In this document: piece after piece, positions 27,391 through 36,747 of the stretch | Layout: each line of letters starts with the position of its first letter | Numbering within the stretch: position 1 is the first letter of the stretch | Assembly (NCBI RefSeq): GCF_014652215.1 | Contig: NZ_BMYJ01000007.1 | Location: forward strand, 157,616-221,615 | DNA from: Neogemmobacter tilapiae | Lineage (GTDB): Bacteria; Pseudomonadota; Alphaproteobacteria; Rhodobacterales; Rhodobacteraceae | Reading direction: 5' to 3' | Length of the DNA: 64,000 nt | Notes under the pieces: model-generated | What the model was told of the DNA's origin: nothing | Databases searched by the model: none | The model's input: the letters and a program-made list of their open reading frames with translations, nothing else | Made by a program: the position numbers and the translations under genes

Positions 27391-27408
27391 TTGGCACGAC
27401 ATGTGCCC
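27391..27408 (+). promoter_or_regulatory. Possible sigma-54 -24/-12 promoter
   Basis: TTGGCACGACATGTGCCC has TGGCACG, then GG-N10-GC spacing (GG at 27393-27394, GC at 27405-27406), one base off the TTGC element. The predicted start near 27417 would leave a leader of about 54 bases to ATG 27471. The sequence is also roughly palindromic (TTGGCAC / GTGCCCAA), so an operator is an alternative. Confidence 0.4.
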
Positions 27409-27470
27409 AATCAAACTGACAGAAGGGCAGAGGCCCCGATCCAAGATTAGAAACGCTCTGGGAGGAGTAG

Positions 27471-28607
27471 ATGAGGATGAAACTTGCAAAAGCGGCTTTC
27501 CTGCTTTCTGCGCTTTGGATGCCGATGGCCGTCTGGGCCGGACCGGAAGTCGTCAGTGGACCGGGGGCCGAGCCGGAATGTTTTGCGCCCTGGTCTGCCG
27601 AGACAAAGTATCTGCAATGGCCCGCCAAGGAAGGCCCGTACCGCATCGCCTTGGTGAATGGCTTTGTCGGCAACACCTGGCGGATTCAGATGGTCAAGAC
27701 CGCCAAGGCCTTTGCCGAAGATCCCGCGATGAAGGGCAAGATTGCCGAGTTCAAGGTGGTTTCGACGGGCACCGATGCCCCGGCACAATTGGGCGCGATC
27801 GAAGACTTTATCAACCAAGGCTATGATGCCATCGTCACGATTGCTGTCGCGCCCGATGGGTTCGACCGTGTGATCCGCTTGGCCGACAAAAACAATGTCG
27901 TGCTCGTGCCGTTCGACAATGTGTTGGACACCGACGCTGTGATGCAAGTGAACGAAGATCAACTCACAATGGGGCGGACCTGGGCAGAGTTTGCGCTGAA
28001 AGAATTGAAGGCCGCGGGTGTGACCTCGGGGAAAATTCTTGAAGTGCGTGGCTTGGCCGGAAACTCGGTGGACCGCGACCGTTCGCAAGGCATTAACGAA
28101 GTCTTTGCCGCCGATGCGGGGCCGTGGGAGATGGTGTCAGTCGTCGGAAACTGGGACGACGGGACAACGCAAAAGGTGGTCGCGGATGCGATTGCAGTGC
28201 ATGGGCAATTCGCGGCCATTGTGGGGCAGGGCGGGTCAAACGGGGTTATTCAGGCGATGAAAGATGCCGGTCATCCGTGGGTTCCGGTGGCGGGCGAATC
28301 CGAGAATGGCTTTCGCAAGGCGATTGCCGAATATTCGGATGAAGGGCTGAAGGGGATTTCCATTGGCCAATCGCCGGGCCTTGTGGCGATAGCGATGAAG
28401 GCGGCCGTCTCTGCCTTAGAAGGCAATCCGATGCCGCAACTGATTTCGGTGCCGTTGCCTGTGGCTGACTACACGCAACTGAAGGATGGTGCGAACTTTT
28501 GGTCAGACCTGCCGGACAATTTCTTTACCGTCAATGAATTCCCACCCTGCGGCGTGAACATTTCGGGGCCCGCAATCATGGCGCAATCCGAGGCGGATTC
28601 GAACTGA
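27471..28607 (+). CDS. Ribose-type ABC transporter substrate-binding protein
   Basis: A 378-residue periplasmic protein with a Sec signal (residues 1-24, ending AVWA). The mature part has the periplasmic-binding-like pattern RIALVNGFVGNTW, ATPase-coupled partner context and IVGQGGSNGVIQAM. A short N-terminal insertion with PECFAPW precedes the first strand. ATG 27471 and 27477 are both close to GGAGGAG; I use the first. Three downstream genes complete the importer, and no catabolic enzyme is encoded with it, so the ligand (a sugar or similar) is unknown. Confidence 0.9.
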   Translation: MRMKLAKAAFLLSALWMPMAVWAGPEVVSGPGAEPECFAPWSAETKYLQWPAKEGPYRIALVNGFVGNTWRIQMVKTAKAFAEDPAMKGKIAEFKVVSTGTDAPAQLGAIEDFINQGYDAIVTIAVAPDGFDRVIRLADKNNVVLVPFDNVLDTDAVMQVNEDQLTMGRTWAEFALKELKAAGVTSGKILEVRGLAGNSVDRDRSQGINEVFAADAGPWEMVSVVGNWDDGTTQKVVADAIAVHGQFAAIVGQGGSNGVIQAMKDAGHPWVPVAGESENGFRKAIAEYSDEGLKGISIGQSPGLVAIAMKAAVSALEGNPMPQLISVPLPVADYTQLKDGANFWSDLPDNFFTVNEFPPCGVNISGPAIMAQSEADSN

Positions 28608-28614
28608 CAGCGGA

Positions 28615-28639
28615 GGGGCGGCGCATCGCGCGCCGCCCC
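28615..28639 (+). terminator. Intra-operon hairpin after the binding-protein gene
   Basis: Perfect 10-bp arms GGGGCGGCGC (28615-28624) and GCGCCGCCCC (28630-28639) lie 8 bases after the stop and are followed by TTTG. Same position as the hairpins at 24347 and 55863. Confidence 0.75.
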
Positions 28640-28661
28640 TTTGCCGCAAAGGGATGGAAAG

Positions 28662-30185
28662 ATGCAGGCAAAGGACCAACCCCTGCTGGAAATGCGGGGG
28701 GTTTCAAAAAGTTACGGCGGGGTTCGGGCCTTGTCGGAGGTGAATTTCAGCTGCCATGCCGGATCGACACATGGCATTCTTGGGGAAAACGGCGCCGGCA
28801 AATCAACGCTGATCAAGATGATCGCGGGCGTTCTGCGGCCCGACGCGGGCGAGATGTTCTATCGTGGGCAAAACGTGCAGTTCGCCAGTGCAGCAGAGGC
28901 GAGCGCTGCGGGGATTGTCTGCATGTTTCAGGAACTGTCGCTGATCCCTGATTTGTCGGTGGCAGACAACATCTGCCTTTTGCGTCCACCCCGCCGCTTT
29001 GGCCTGATCGACGCCAAGGCGCAGCGGCAGCGGGCCGAGGCTTTGCTTGCAAGGTTGCATTGCGAAGATCTGGACCCGCGTGCCCTGGTGCGGGATTTGT
29101 CTCTATCGCGGCGCCAGATGGTCGAAATTGCAAAGGCTCTGGCGCAGGAGCCGCAGCTTTTAATTTTGGACGAGGCAACATCGGCCCTGACGCGGCGGGA
29201 TGTGGAAACGGTTTACGGCCTGCTGGGAGAGTTGCGGAGCCAGGGGGTGGCGAGCCTGTTCATCAGCCACAGGATGGCCGAAGTGGACGCCCTTTGCGAT
29301 CGGCTTTCCGTGTTCCGCAACGGGCAACATGTCGAAAGCTTTGCCAAGGGCGCGAAAAGCGAGGCAGAGATTGTGCGGCTGATGATCGGGCGGGATGTGA
29401 CGGCGAAATTTCCGCCGAAAGCCGATCCGGTTCCGCGGCCCGTTGTGATGACCGTGCAGGATCTGTCTTGGGAAGGGCGGCTGAAGGGACTGTCCTTCGG
29501 CCTTGGCAAAGGTGAAATTCTGGGCTTGGGGGGGCTGGACGGGCAGGGCCAGAAGGAATTGTTGCTCGCCCTGTTTGGGGTTCTGAAAGCCGTGCGCGGC
29601 CGGGTGGAGATCAACGGGATCAGCGGCCTTCCGACCTCGCCCTATGCGGCCAAGACGGCGACCACGCGGTTGGCACTGGTGCCCGAGGATCGCAAAAGCG
29701 AGGGGCTGATGCTGGCCTTGCCCATTGCCGACAACTTGGTGGCGGCAGCGATGGACCGGGTGGCGCGGGGGGGTATCATCGACAGGGCGGCCCTGGCCGC
29801 GACAATCGCCGAGGGCATCGCGCGCTTGCAGATCAAGGCAGGTTCGCCCGAGGATGCTGTGGCGACGTTGTCGGGCGGCAACCAGCAAAAGGTCGTCATC
29901 GCCAAATGGCTGATGATCGGGCCCGACATCATTCTGCTGAATGATCCCACACGGGGGATCGACATCGGCACCAAGCAGGAAATTTATCGCATGATGCGGG
30001 AACTCGCGGATCAGGGGAAATCCATCCTGTTTTACTCTTCAGATTATGCCGAGCTCAGCGGCTGCTGTGATCGGGTTATTGTCCTGTATGATGGACAGGT
30101 TATTCGCACGCTGGAAGGGGCCGCGATCACGGATGAGGCGCTGGTCTCTGCGGCGCTGAACATCGGCCAAGGGGCAGCGGCATGA
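28662..30185 (+). CDS. Ribose-type ABC transporter, double ATPase domain
   Basis: A 507-residue RbsA-like protein with two ABC domains. Domain 1 has Walker A GENGAGKST, signature LSLSRRQ and Walker B LLILDEATSAL. Domain 2 has the usual degenerate P-loop (GLDGQGQKE) and signature LSGGNQQK with Walker B IILLNDPTRGID. The ATG at 28662 follows a GGATGGAAAG site. The stop overlaps the first permease by 4 bases. Confidence 0.94.
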   Translation: MQAKDQPLLEMRGVSKSYGGVRALSEVNFSCHAGSTHGILGENGAGKSTLIKMIAGVLRPDAGEMFYRGQNVQFASAAEASAAGIVCMFQELSLIPDLSVADNICLLRPPRRFGLIDAKAQRQRAEALLARLHCEDLDPRALVRDLSLSRRQMVEIAKALAQEPQLLILDEATSALTRRDVETVYGLLGELRSQGVASLFISHRMAEVDALCDRLSVFRNGQHVESFAKGAKSEAEIVRLMIGRDVTAKFPPKADPVPRPVVMTVQDLSWEGRLKGLSFGLGKGEILGLGGLDGQGQKELLLALFGVLKAVRGRVEINGISGLPTSPYAAKTATTRLALVPEDRKSEGLMLALPIADNLVAAAMDRVARGGIIDRAALAATIAEGIARLQIKAGSPEDAVATLSGGNQQKVVIAKWLMIGPDIILLNDPTRGIDIGTKQEIYRMMRELADQGKSILFYSSDYAELSGCCDRVIVLYDGQVIRTLEGAAITDEALVSAALNIGQGAAA

Positions 30186-31213
30186 TCCTTTGGTTGCGGC
30201 GCAATCCGGGGTTGGCCGGTATTCTGGTTCTTTTTGCCGGTCTTTATCTGATTTACCACATGTTGCATCCGCGCGGCTTTACCTCGGCTGTGCTGATCCA
30301 GAATGCCAATGAATCGGTGGCCATCGCATTTGTTGCGATGGCGCAGACGGTGCCAGTGTTGGCGCGGGGCTTGGACCTGTCTGTGGGCGCAGTGATGACC
30401 CTGACGGGCTGCATTGCCTCGGTTCTGGTCAGTGGCACGCCCTTGGAGATTCTGGGCGGCATGGCCTTGACTCTGATCGCCGGGGCGGCGTTCGGCCTGA
30501 TCAATGGCTTGATTGTTGTGCAGGGTCGAATTCCCCCGATCATGGCGACCTTGGCCAGCGGGGCCATCGCCATCGGATTGGCCCTGCTGATCCGGCCTCA
30601 GCCCGGGGGCGAGGTTGATGGCGACCTGGGCTGGGCGCTTACCAACTCGGTTTGGGATTTCTGTGACACCTATGGGCTGGCCCAGGGGGGCGCAGCTTGG
30701 TGGGTCAGGCCTTTCGCTGACTTGCCTGTGCCGCTGATCCTGCTGTTCGGGACGGCGTGTCTGGTTTGGCTTCCGTTCAAACGGACGCTGACGGGACGCA
30801 CCGTTTATGCGGTCGGTTCGGCCGAGGCGGCGGCGTTGGCCTCGGGCCTGCCAGTGCGCCGCGCCCAGCTTTCGGCCTATCTGCTGGCCGGGTTCTTTGC
30901 CGGATGCGCGGGGCTGTATCTGGCGATCCAGACCTCGACTGGCAATGCCGATACGGTGCAGGCCGGGGCTTATACGCTGAACTCGATTGCCGCTGTGGTG
31001 CTCGGCGGCACCGCGCTGATGGGCGGGCGGGGGGGGGTGATCGCCTCGATTCTAGGGGCTTTTGTGTTGCGGGTCATTTCGTTCTACTTCCGCATTCTGG
31101 ATATTGATCCATTGCTTCAGCCGCTGATCGAAGGGTTGGTGCTGCTTTTGGCCGTCAGTGCTGGCGCGTTTGCGGCCTTTAATGTCCGAAACCGGCTGGA
31201 GTTGATGCGATGA
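30182..31213 (+). CDS. Ribose-type ABC transporter permease 1
   Basis: A 343-residue RbsC-like inner-membrane permease with many hydrophobic helices. Family signatures GLDLSVGAVMTLTG, YAVGSAEAAALASGLPV and VLGGTALMGGRG are visible. ATGA overlap with the ATPase upstream and with permease 2 downstream. Confidence 0.93.
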   Translation: MILWLRRNPGLAGILVLFAGLYLIYHMLHPRGFTSAVLIQNANESVAIAFVAMAQTVPVLARGLDLSVGAVMTLTGCIASVLVSGTPLEILGGMALTLIAGAAFGLINGLIVVQGRIPPIMATLASGAIAIGLALLIRPQPGGEVDGDLGWALTNSVWDFCDTYGLAQGGAAWWVRPFADLPVPLILLFGTACLVWLPFKRTLTGRTVYAVGSAEAAALASGLPVRRAQLSAYLLAGFFAGCAGLYLAIQTSTGNADTVQAGAYTLNSIAAVVLGGTALMGGRGGVIASILGAFVLRVISFYFRILDIDPLLQPLIEGLVLLLAVSAGAFAAFNVRNRLELMR

Positions 31214-32142
31214 ACAGAGTCCTTTCGACCTTGGACAGGCCAGTCTGGATCGCCTTTGCTTTGACGCTGGCCATTCTGTGCATTGGGACTGTCTATACGC
31301 TGACAACGACAGGAACGGCGCCGCTACTGCAACCGGGCTATTTGCTGCAACAGTTGCAGATCGGAGCTTTTCTGGGCTTGTGCGCGATGGGGATGATGCT
31401 GGTCATTCTGCTGGGCGAGATCGACCTGTCGTTGCCCTGGACGTTGACCGCCGCGGCGATGGTGGCCACCGCGATCGGGGGGCCATTGGCCATTCCGGCG
31501 GCTTTGGCGGTGGGGCTTGTCGTGGGGCTGTTGAACGGTTTTGGCGTATCGGTGCTGCGGGTGCCTTCCATGATCTTCACGCTGGGGATGGATACCGTTC
31601 TGCGCGGCTTGATGGTGGCGCAGACGGGTGGCTATGCCCCGCAGGATCAGGCCACGCCGATCATGCTTTGGTTGGCCAAGGGGCGTGTGCTGGGGTTGCC
31701 GGTGGCACTTGTCCTGTGGGTTCTTTTGTCGATTGGCATGGTCTTTCTATTGAACCGCACCGTCTTTGGCCGCGCCTTATATGCGATCGGGAGCAAGGAG
31801 CGGGCGGCCTATCTGTCGGGTATCCGCACCCGCCGCGTGGTCGTCGCGGCTTTTGTTTTGTCGAGCCTTTGCGCGGCCATGGCCGGTGTCTTGCTGGCGG
31901 GCTATTCTGCCAAGGCTTATCAGGGCATGGGGAATGCTTTTCTGATGCCTGCCATCGCGGCGGTGGTTTTGGGTGGGACCAACATCTTGGGTGGACAGGG
32001 GCGCTATTCGGGCACCCTGGCCGGCGTGATCTTGATTGTTCTGTTGAACTCTGTCCTTTCCATCATGCAGATGCCTGAGGCTTGGCGGCAGATTATCTAT
32101 GGACTTGTCATTATCGGAATGTTGCTGATCTATCGGCGATGA
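31210..32142 (+). CDS. Ribose-type ABC transporter permease 2
   Basis: A 310-residue RbsC-like permease, paralogous to the preceding one, with GEIDLSLPWTLTAAAM, YAIGSKERAAYLSGIRT and VLGGTNILGGQG. Two different permeases imply a heterodimeric channel, less common for this family than one repeated subunit. A 16-bp palindrome lies 20 bases after its stop. Confidence 0.93.
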   Translation: MNRVLSTLDRPVWIAFALTLAILCIGTVYTLTTTGTAPLLQPGYLLQQLQIGAFLGLCAMGMMLVILLGEIDLSLPWTLTAAAMVATAIGGPLAIPAALAVGLVVGLLNGFGVSVLRVPSMIFTLGMDTVLRGLMVAQTGGYAPQDQATPIMLWLAKGRVLGLPVALVLWVLLSIGMVFLLNRTVFGRALYAIGSKERAAYLSGIRTRRVVVAAFVLSSLCAAMAGVLLAGYSAKAYQGMGNAFLMPAIAAVVLGGTNILGGQGRYSGTLAGVILIVLLNSVLSIMQMPEAWRQIIYGLVIIGMLLIYRR

Positions 32143-32439
32143 ATTTTTCAGGGCCAGTCTCATTTCACGCGTGAAATTGGCACTAACAGTTTGAATTTTA
32201 TATAACATTATGTTTTGTGAATGCATATTCCTGCGCTGCGAAGGAACCGTTCGTCGTTGGAGGAATGCCCGCTTTTGTCAGCGTCCTGCAACCATCGTTG
32301 AAGGGTCGTTCATCGCGAAGGCTTGACGGCGGTCAAAGGCATTTGCCCGGGTGCCTTTGACTTGCACCCAGTTTATTTCATAGTATTTTAGTCAGATGAT
32401 CGCCTGTTCCGTTGGGCGCATCTCTTCAAGGGCCATCGA
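32143..32439. promoter_or_regulatory. AT-richer regulatory region between permease 2 and AraC gene
   Basis: This 297-bp gap contains the perfect palindrome ATTTCACGCGTGAAAT (32162-32177), TTGAC-GGCG-GTCAA (32323-32336) and a hairpin CAAAGGCA / TGCCTTTG (32334-32341 and 32352-32359). They could be operator or termination elements for either neighbour. No promoter is clear. Confidence 0.4.
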
Positions 32440-33327
32440 ATGAGCTTTTCGCGCCAGTTGGACTTTCGGATCGAAGGGATCACGGTCACGGCCCCGCTGC
32501 GCCATCGGGTCTTGGACGGGGTCATTGCCGATCTTTGGTCCGCGGATGGGAAAAAGGGGGCGAGGGGTTACTATCGGTCGTCCCATCCCCGCTTTGTGCT
32601 TTTCCTTGGGGATCTGGCCGGTGGCATCCAGATGACCAATGAGGCGACCACGGGCGGCGCAAAAGCGCGGCCCATGACGCGCATCACCTATGTTCCTGCT
32701 GGAATGCCGCTATGGTCAGAGTTCACCAGCGCCCGCCAGATTCAACATCTTGATCTTTATCTGCATCAACAGGTGATCCAGAAGATGCTGGCCGATAGGT
32801 TGGGGGCACCCGCCGCGCTCGCGGCGCTGCGCAGGCCGGTGGAGCTGGATCAATCGGCGGACATCGACACGCTGGGTCAACTGGTCGCGCAAGAGGTGGC
32901 GCTGCCGAAGGGGCACGATCTTTACGCGGAAAGCCTGATTCAGGCCATTGTTTGTGGCGTGTTGGATCTGTCCCCCACCACAAAGCCCGAAGGGCTGAAC
33001 AATGCCCAGATGCGGCGGCTGGAACGGCATTTGCAGGCGAATATTCATCGGCGGATTGCCAATGGCGAATGGGCAGAGCTTTTGGGGTTTTCGGAAAGTT
33101 GGTTCGCCCATATCTTTAAGCAGACCACCGGCCAGACGCCGCAGCAGTGGCAAACCGAGCGCCGTGTCGCCCAAGCGCGGATCTGTCTGATGCAATCGGG
33201 CCAAAGTCTGGGGGATTTAGCGGTGATGCTGGGCTTTGCCGATCAGGCGCATCTGACAAGGGTTTTCCGCAGCGCCACGGGCCAGACGCCCGGCGTGTGG
33301 CGCAGGCAGCACCGCTTTGGCGAATAG
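32440..33327 (+). CDS. AraC family transcriptional regulator 1
   Basis: A 295-residue regulator. The C-terminal 100 residues hold two HTH motifs (ANGEWAELLGFSESWFAHIFKQTTG and SLGDLAVMLGFADQAHLTRVFRSATG). The N-terminal half begins like the other AraC in this block (VIADLWSADG versus VVADLWCAEG). It precedes the first TonB receptor by 207 bases, and tandem repeats in that gap are candidate binding sites. AraC proteins next to siderophore receptors often sense the ferri-siderophore. Confidence 0.88.
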   Translation: MSFSRQLDFRIEGITVTAPLRHRVLDGVIADLWSADGKKGARGYYRSSHPRFVLFLGDLAGGIQMTNEATTGGAKARPMTRITYVPAGMPLWSEFTSARQIQHLDLYLHQQVIQKMLADRLGAPAALAALRRPVELDQSADIDTLGQLVAQEVALPKGHDLYAESLIQAIVCGVLDLSPTTKPEGLNNAQMRRLERHLQANIHRRIANGEWAELLGFSESWFAHIFKQTTGQTPQQWQTERRVAQARICLMQSGQSLGDLAVMLGFADQAHLTRVFRSATGQTPGVWRRQHRFGE

Positions 33328-33340
33328 TCGACCCCAAACC

Positions 33341-33374
33341 ATCGTCTGAAACAAAGAACAATCGTTTGAAACAA
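33341..33374 (+). repeat. Tandem direct repeat, likely AraC binding site
   Basis: ATCGTCTGAAACAA at 33341-33354 and ATCGTTTGAAACAA at 33361-33374 differ at one base and are spaced exactly 20 bases apart, about two helical turns. This is the usual geometry of AraC half-sites. It sits 160-194 bases before the TonB receptor start. Confidence 0.6.
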
Positions 33375-33534
33375 GACCCGCCGCCCAAACACCGTTAGGT
33401 CGCGGATCAAGTTCAGCCGATCGCCAGACCGCCCGCCCCTTGGGTGCGGCGCTGTCAGGTGTTTGAACAGCAACCATGATGCCAGCCCCGCCACTTGGTG
33501 CAGCCAGCCCCGGAACCAAAGACAGGAGTGCCCG

Positions 33535-35646
33535 ATGGCATCACTTCAACACGGCCCGGCTGCGGGTCGCCCTTTCCTTGTTCGCCTGAAGACGCTGTTG
33601 CTGTCGGGCACCGCCATGCTTTTTGCCCAGGGCGCTTTGGGTCAGACAGCGGACGAGGGCGAGATCATCGACCTTGAAGCGATCTATGTTCATGGCGCTT
33701 CGGTTCTGGGGGACGTGGGCGAGATCGTCGCGGGCTATACGGCCACCGGCACCAAGACCGCCGCCGAAATCATCGACATTCCTGCGCAGGTTTCGGTGGT
33801 GACCAAGGCCGAAATGGACAGCCGCGCGCCCGACAATCTGATGCAGGCGTTGTCCTATACCTCGAGCGTATCGGTCGATGAATATGGCAGCGACAACCGC
33901 TATGATTATTACCGGATCCGCGGCTTTTTGCAGACCAGCAGCGGCACCTATCGCGATGGGTTGCCGCTTCGGACCTTTAACTTTACGGGCGGCAAGATTG
34001 AACCCTATTCGGTTCAGCGCATTGAAATCCTGAAAGGATCGACATCCACCTTGTTCGGCATGAACGGGCCTGGGGGGTTGGTCAACGTCATCACCAAACG
34101 TCCGCAAGAGATGGCTTTTGGTGAAACCTATCTGACGTTTGGCGATCATCACGGTGAGGTGGGCGTCGATTTCGGCGCGCCTTTGGATGCGCAATCGGAG
34201 TGGACCTATCGGATTACCGGCAAGGTTCAGAACAGCGACCAATCCAATCGCTATCAAGAGGATGATCGGCTTTACCTAGCGGCGGCCTTGTCCTGGAATC
34301 CGACCGAGGCGACATCGCTGACGTTGCTTGCGAATTACTATGATCTGGACGGCAACACGGGCAACAGCATTCCGGTGGGTTCGACAGCCGGTCTGGATAC
34401 CTTTTTCGGTGAGCCATCGTTCAACGATATGGATCGGTTGGAAAAAGGCGTGGGCTATGAATTCAGCCATGACTTTGGCAATGGTCTGACCTTTCGCCAG
34501 AATGCCCGCCAGTCGAACATCGAAATGCTGTATGAACAGGTTTATCTGGACGGCAGTTCACCAACGGGGCGCTATGCCTATCTGATGAACGGTGAAATCG
34601 ACCGTTTGGCGGTAGACACGCAGCTGGAATATGAGAGCATTTTTGGCAATGTCGAAAGCCGGACGCTTGTGGGGCTGGAATATACCGACGATGATCTGTC
34701 CGAGGTGACGCAGTTCGGCACTGCGGGGGCGATTGATCCGAACAATCCAGTTTACTGCGGGTTGGGCTGCATAGCGGTGGCACCCTATACGGACACGCAG
34801 ATGACCCAAAAGTCGCATGGCCTGTATCTGCAAGAAGAGCTGACCTTTGACGACGCCTGGATTCTGACGCTGGGCGGGCGCTATGACAGGGTGAAGACGG
34901 CGGTCGAAGGCGGCAGTGGGACGAACAGTCAAAGCGCTTTTACCAAGCGGCTGGGACTGACCTGGAAGGCGAGCGATGATCTGGCGCTTTACGCCAACTA
35001 TTCGGAAAGCTTTGATCCTTTGGCAGCGGGTTATGTGCCTTTGCTGGGAACGGCGGCGAAACCGCAAGAGGGCAGGCAATATGAAATCGGCGCGAAGTAC
35101 CGGCCCGAAGGCTCGGATTCGCTGATCAGCCTGGCGCTGTTCGATCTGAGCCAGACGAATGTGCCGCGGTATGAAAATCTGGCCTATTGGCAGATCGGGC
35201 AGATTGATGTGAAAGGGGCGGAACTGGAAGGCCGTATGGCGGTGAATGACCGGCTGAACCTGAACTTTGCCTGGTCATTCTGGGATGCGGAAATCGTTGG
35301 CGGGCCGGATGCGGGCCACCGCCCGCAGCTGACGCCGGAGCAGCAGGCCTCTATCTGGGCGGAATACACGCTGGCGGGGGACGGGCCTTTGGCCGGTCTG
35401 CGTCTGGGCGGTGGGGGGCGATTGCTGGGATCGCGTTTTGCGGATGATGCGAACAGCGTCAAACTGGGCTCGGCGGTGGTTTTTGATGCGATGGCGAGCT
35501 ATCCGTTGAACGATTCGACCGAAATTGCCGTGAATGTGTCGAACCTGTTCGATCGCTCTTACGTTTCCAGCTTGAGCTTTGACCAAAGCAGTGTCTTTTA
35601 CGGGGACGGTCGCACCGTGAAAGCCACCCTGCGTCATCGCTGGTAA
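33535..35646 (+). CDS. TonB-dependent siderophore receptor 1
   Basis: A 703-residue outer-membrane receptor. It has a signal peptide (residues 1-37, ending GALG), a TonB-box-like stretch (EIIDLEAIYVHG), a plug domain (VQRIEILKGSTSTLFG, PGGLVNVITKRP) and a beta-barrel ending in the aromatic KATLRHRW. ATG 33535 follows a GACAGGAG site; the frame continues upstream only as leader. It heads a unit with a FecBCDE-type importer and a siderophore-interacting protein, so an iron-siderophore substrate is likely. Confidence 0.92.
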   Translation: MASLQHGPAAGRPFLVRLKTLLLSGTAMLFAQGALGQTADEGEIIDLEAIYVHGASVLGDVGEIVAGYTATGTKTAAEIIDIPAQVSVVTKAEMDSRAPDNLMQALSYTSSVSVDEYGSDNRYDYYRIRGFLQTSSGTYRDGLPLRTFNFTGGKIEPYSVQRIEILKGSTSTLFGMNGPGGLVNVITKRPQEMAFGETYLTFGDHHGEVGVDFGAPLDAQSEWTYRITGKVQNSDQSNRYQEDDRLYLAAALSWNPTEATSLTLLANYYDLDGNTGNSIPVGSTAGLDTFFGEPSFNDMDRLEKGVGYEFSHDFGNGLTFRQNARQSNIEMLYEQVYLDGSSPTGRYAYLMNGEIDRLAVDTQLEYESIFGNVESRTLVGLEYTDDDLSEVTQFGTAGAIDPNNPVYCGLGCIAVAPYTDTQMTQKSHGLYLQEELTFDDAWILTLGGRYDRVKTAVEGGSGTNSQSAFTKRLGLTWKASDDLALYANYSESFDPLAAGYVPLLGTAAKPQEGRQYEIGAKYRPEGSDSLISLALFDLSQTNVPRYENLAYWQIGQIDVKGAELEGRMAVNDRLNLNFAWSFWDAEIVGGPDAGHRPQLTPEQQASIWAEYTLAGDGPLAGLRLGGGGRLLGSRFADDANSVKLGSAVVFDAMASYPLNDSTEIAVNVSNLFDRSYVSSLSFDQSSVFYGDGRTVKATLRHRW

Positions 35647-35717
35647 GCCATCCAACGCCATCCGAACCCTCGGCCCCGGTCGTTCCGGGGTCGCCGCTTG
35701 CTTGGAAAGAGCCTGCC

Positions 35718-36743
35718 ATGTCGAATGAACTGATACCGATCCGCAGCCGTCGCGCCTTTTTGACAGGGGCGCTGGGTATGGCCTGCCTGCCTTTGGGGCG
35801 GGCCCTTGCCCAAACGGCGGATGATCCTTGGCCGCGGCGTTTTGTGCATGCTTTGGGCGAAATCACCTTGGACAAACCTGCGCGGCGGGTCGTCTCGTTG
35901 GGTTATACCAGCCAGGATTCGATTTTGGCGCTGGATGTGGTGCCCCTGGCGGTGCGGTATTGGTTTGGGGATGCGCCGTTTGGGGTTTGGCCCTGGGCGG
36001 CGGATCGCTTGCAAGGGCAGGAACCCGTGCTGCTGACCGGGGAAAGCGGTGTGGAAACCGTGGCCGCGCTGGAGCCGGATCTGATCGTTGGTATCGGTTC
36101 GGGGATTGCGCAGGCGGAATATGACCTTTTGTCGCAGATCGCGCCAGTTCTGATGCAGGACGCCGATGCGCCGGTCTATGGGATGGGCTGGGATCGGCTG
36201 ACGGCGTTGATGGGGCGGGCGACGGGCAAGGACGAGGCGGCGAAGGCCTTGATCGCGGCCACGAAGGCTCGTTTTGCCGCCGTGCGTGCCGAGCATCCTG
36301 ATTGGCAGGGCAAGACCGCCGTTGCCGCCTATCATTTTAACGGTGAGGCGGGGCTTTACCTGACCAGCGACGGGCGTTCGCGCTTTCTGACCGATTTGGG
36401 CTTTGCCCTGTCGCCGGTTGTGACTGCACAACCAAACACCGATTTCTATATGCCGCTGTCGCCCGAAGACCTTTCGGGGCTTGAGGCCGATGTTCTGGTC
36501 TGGATCTCGACCAGCGACACCGACAAAGATCTGGCCGCCCTGCCGATGCGCCGCCTGCTTGGGGTGCATCGGCAAGGCGGTGAGGTTTTCGCGGCGGGTG
36601 ATGTTTCCTCGGCCCTGTCCTTTGGCAGTGTGCTGTCCTTGCCTTGGGCGCTGGACCGGATCGAGGCGGACATTGCCGCGGCGGCGGATGGTGACCCGGC
36701 CACACCGGTCGCATCCTCGGTCGCCGCAGGGCTGGCCCCCTAG
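35718..36743 (+). CDS. Iron-siderophore ABC transporter substrate-binding protein (FecB-like)
   Basis: A 341-residue periplasmic binding protein with a twin-arginine signal (SRRAFLTGALG; cleavage near GRALAQ). It has the class III fold pattern ARRVVSLGYTSQDSILALDV and LEPDLIVGIGSG, and ends LPWALDRIEADI. A Tat signal suggests export in a folded state. It precedes the two permease genes and ATPase without gaps, so it delivers the ferri-siderophore passed through receptor 1. Confidence 0.9.
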   Translation: MSNELIPIRSRRAFLTGALGMACLPLGRALAQTADDPWPRRFVHALGEITLDKPARRVVSLGYTSQDSILALDVVPLAVRYWFGDAPFGVWPWAADRLQGQEPVLLTGESGVETVAALEPDLIVGIGSGIAQAEYDLLSQIAPVLMQDADAPVYGMGWDRLTALMGRATGKDEAAKALIAATKARFAAVRAEHPDWQGKTAVAAYHFNGEAGLYLTSDGRSRFLTDLGFALSPVVTAQPNTDFYMPLSPEDLSGLEADVLVWISTSDTDKDLAALPMRRLLGVHRQGGEVFAAGDVSSALSFGSVLSLPWALDRIEADIAAAADGDPATPVASSVAAGLAP

Positions 36744-36747
36744 GCGC

